Positions 6,593 through 7,574 of a stretch of 7,574 nt of DNA are shown here, piece by piece (position 1 is the first letter of the stretch; each line of letters opens with the position of its first letter). The notes under the pieces were generated by a model that saw only the letters and a program-made list of their open reading frames with translations, had not been told where the DNA came from and made no database searches. Position numbers and translations under genes: made by a program. The DNA is from Akkermansiaceae bacterium (GTDB lineage: Bacteria > Verrucomicrobiota > Verrucomicrobiia > Verrucomicrobiales > Akkermansiaceae), in contig JALZUH010000167.1 of the NCBI GenBank assembly GCA_023301645.1, positions 1-7,574 on the forward strand, written 5' to 3'.

Positions 6593-6602
6593 GATTGATT
6601 AC

Positions 6603-6630
6603 TTGAAAAGTTACTTTTCAGAGCTACATT
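6603..6630 (+). promoter_or_regulatory. Candidate promoter of the secreted-protein gene, with overlapping palindrome
   Basis: TTGAAA (6603-6608, five of six -35 matches) and TACATT (6625-6630, four of six -10 matches) are 16 bases apart, giving a start near 6637 and a leader of about 35 bases before ATG 6672. A perfect inverted repeat, TGAAAAG-TTA-CTTTTCA (6604-6620), covers the -35 box and spacer. A regulator binding there would block this promoter and could also affect divergent folP. Confidence 0.4.
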
Positions 6631-6671
6631 CATTCGTCCTCTCATTGATCACAACACCAAAAGACATTAAA

Positions 6672-7214
6672 ATGAAAAAGCTTCTTTTTGCGCCTTTATT
6701 TGTAGCATTTGCACTCACTAGCACTACTGCTTACGGGCAAGCGCGTAACGAGGTGCGCATGACTCGCAATGACGATGGCTCGCACAGTGAGATATCAACC
6801 AGTAAGGACAATCTCACTATTCATCGCAGAACATACAGTAAAGCGACAGGTGGCAATGGTGAGAAGACACTCAGCATGACTGTCATCTACAGGAAGGACA
6901 AGCAGCACAAACTCCGCCAAGGAATGATCTATGACGGTGCTGGCAATCCTCTCTACAAGGTCAAATACGGCTATCACAGAACGACTGGAAGACTTGTAAA
7001 AGAGCATATGTTCGACCTACGTGTTAAAAGAACCAGAGTGCAGACAGGTCCCGACGGCAAACCTCGCGAGGTCGAAATCCCCGTTAGAATGCTCGATCAT
7101 CGCTACGATGCACAAGGCAGAGAAATGAAGCCTATCTGCATCTGCCTACCTGCTGGACAGACTGCTGAAGAACTCTTCGGAAAAGGTAAAAGCACCCATT
7201 TAGATAGACTCTAG
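6672..7214 (+). CDS. Small secreted protein with YD-repeat-like motifs
   Basis: A 180-residue protein of unknown function. It opens with a Sec signal peptide: MKK, a hydrophobic core at about 4-17 and a likely signal peptidase I site after A20-Y21-G22. The frame is open upstream to 6519, but the signal peptide fixes ATG 6672; the longer version would run into folP. The mature part is basic and beta-rich. Residues 85-115 contain MIYDGAGNPLYKVKYGY then TTGRLVKEHMFD, and residues 144-150 read RYDAQGR. These look like YD/RHS-type repeats (Y-D-x-x-G-N ... G-R-L), here only one or two units. A Cys-X-Cys pair (C156, C158) lies near the end and could form a periplasmic disulfide or bind metal. No Shine-Dalgarno precedes the start (CATTAAAA). 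It stands alone, divergent from folP. Export is likely, but the role is unknown. Confidence 0.85.
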   Translation: MKKLLFAPLFVAFALTSTTAYGQARNEVRMTRNDDGSHSEISTSKDNLTIHRRTYSKATGGNGEKTLSMTVIYRKDKQHKLRQGMIYDGAGNPLYKVKYGYHRTTGRLVKEHMFDLRVKRTRVQTGPDGKPREVEIPVRMLDHRYDAQGREMKPICICLPAGQTAEELFGKGKSTHLDRL

Positions 7215-7242
7215 CGGTCTAGGGAGGCTGGTATCGATCTTC

Positions 7243-7263
7243 GCCACAAGTTGATCTTGTGGC
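7243..7263 (+). terminator. Possible weak terminator hairpin after the secreted-protein gene
   Basis: Arms GCCACAAG (7243-7250) and CTTGTGGC (7256-7263) form a perfect 8-base stem with a 5-base loop, 28 bases after the stop at 7214. Only a broken T-tract follows (ATAGTTTAG), so termination would be inefficient. The same bases overlap a promoter-like -35 box, so the palindrome could instead be an operator. Confidence 0.35.
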
Positions 7264-7279
7264 ATAGTTTAGATACACT
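7251..7279 (+). promoter_or_regulatory. Candidate promoter ahead of a 36-codon ORF
   Basis: TTGATC (7251-7256) and TACACT (7274-7279) are 17 bases apart, each matching the sigma-70 hexamers at four of six positions. The expected start near 7286 is ten bases before ATG 7296. Its -35 box lies in the loop and right arm of the hairpin 7243-7263. Confidence 0.3.
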
Positions 7280-7295
7280 CTGCGTGTGTGAATCA

Positions 7296-7406
7296 ATGAC
7301 CTACTTCAGCAAGGCCATTGAGAAAAACCTTATTGATCAATCTCTATTGCACTGCGTCTATTACGCAGCGTTTGTTGAGCACATCTATTTGATGGTCACC
7401 TACTGA
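7296..7406 (+). CDS. Possible small hydrophobic protein, 36 residues
   Basis: The frame opens MTYFSKAIEKNLIDQ, with a mildly polar N-terminus, and continues with a hydrophobic, aromatic-rich second half (about residues 17-36) that could span a membrane or lie against it. A promoter-like pair sits just upstream, but there is no Shine-Dalgarno. The stop at 7404-7406 is two bases before the end of the convergent TPR gene. An open frame of this length is not rare by chance, so whether it is translated is uncertain. If real, its size and hydrophobicity recall small membrane proteins or type I toxin peptides, with no specific family recognised. Confidence 0.2.
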   Translation: MTYFSKAIEKNLIDQSLLHCVYYAAFVEHIYLMVTY

Positions 7407-7408
7407 GA

Positions 7409-7574
7409 TTACTGCGATTTTGCGTAATCAGGGAATTCCTCATCAAGTAAGCCTAGGTAATGGGCCGCTTGCTTCTCGTCACCTTTTTTACTCAAGGCGA
7501 GGTAGGACTTATAGAGAGCTTCAGGTCTTAGCTCTAAGTCATCTTCGAAGAGCTGCACGACAACGACGTAGAAC
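7409..7574 (-). CDS. TPR-like protein, C-terminal end only (cut by the window edge)
   Basis: The last 54 residues of a larger protein are visible; the reading frame enters from beyond the right edge (first full codon at 7573) and stops at TAA 7411-7409. The sequence forms two amphipathic helices in TPR spacing. EALYKSYLALSKKGDEKQA has the alternating small/aromatic pattern and the G-D turn of a TPR, followed by AHYLGLLDEEFPDY, whose L-x-x-x-F-P ending is typical of the last repeat in TPR_6-type and YbgF-like proteins. This supports a protein-protein interaction role, but the visible part cannot say which one. It converges on the secreted-protein gene. A 6-base imperfect hairpin (7407-7429) overlaps its last codons, without a T-tract. 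Confidence 0.7.
   Translation of the reverse strand, partial: FYVVVVQLFEDDLELRPEALYKSYLALSKKGDEKQAAHYLGLLDEEFPDYAKSQ

Noticed and set aside
6519..6671. 51-codon N-terminal extension of the secreted-protein gene
   Set aside because: The extension overlaps folP and would bury a perfect signal peptide. ATG 6672 is the natural start, with a promoter-like pair just upstream of it.
214..7222. Same 11-mer TAGCGGTCTAG at 214-224 and 7212-7222, both at gene ends
   Set aside because: Several 11-base matches are expected by chance in a window of this size, and the two copies lie differently relative to their genes' stops.
7407..7429. Hairpin at the end of the TPR-like gene as a terminator
   Set aside because: The stem is six pairs plus two after a bulge, it overlaps the final codons, and there is no T-tract on either strand.

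Overview
The window looks like an ordinary chromosomal stretch of a Gram-negative-type bacterium of roughly even base composition. It carries housekeeping genes (mutM, rarA, folP and a leucine tRNA) mixed with lineage-restricted exported proteins. My best guess is a member of the Verrucomicrobiota. This is an inference from the style of the proteins, from a tRNA with no encoded CCA, and from the fact that none of the complete genes has a convincing Shine-Dalgarno sequence. No marker here settles the phylum.

Layout, left to right. Positions 1-220 are non-coding and contain a 60-base imperfect palindrome that resembles an integron attC site. On the minus strand follow a small two-helix membrane protein with a zinc ribbon (221-571) and an AT-rich spacer with inverted repeats. 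Next is a clear Rho-independent terminator (789-824), which ends a large predicted lipoprotein gene (854-3124, minus). That gene is divergent from mutM (3220-4032, plus) across a 95-base gap, and the mutM leader has no G at all. A tRNA-Leu(CAA) gene lies on the minus strand (4142-4223), and its precursor flanks are perfectly complementary over 10 bases. It is divergent from rarA (4365-5759, plus). rarA meets folP (5756-6592, minus) tail to tail, the two stop codons sharing one CTAG. folP is divergent from a small secreted protein gene (6672-7214, plus) with YD-repeat-like motifs. The right edge holds a possible 36-codon hydrophobic ORF with its own promoter-like sequence, and the last 54 codons of a TPR-like protein gene (minus), cut by the window end.

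Functionally, mutM removes oxidised purines and rarA acts at stalled or gapped replication forks, so both serve genome maintenance, but they are separate transcription units. folP makes dihydropteroate for folate synthesis. I see no multi-gene operon: nearly all neighbours are divergent or convergent. I found no defence system, transposase, CRISPR array or phage gene. The more unusual signals are the leader-trailer helix and G-U closing pair of the tRNA, the attC-like palindrome, the G-free mutM leader, the unassigned lipoprotein, and the small ORF at the right edge.
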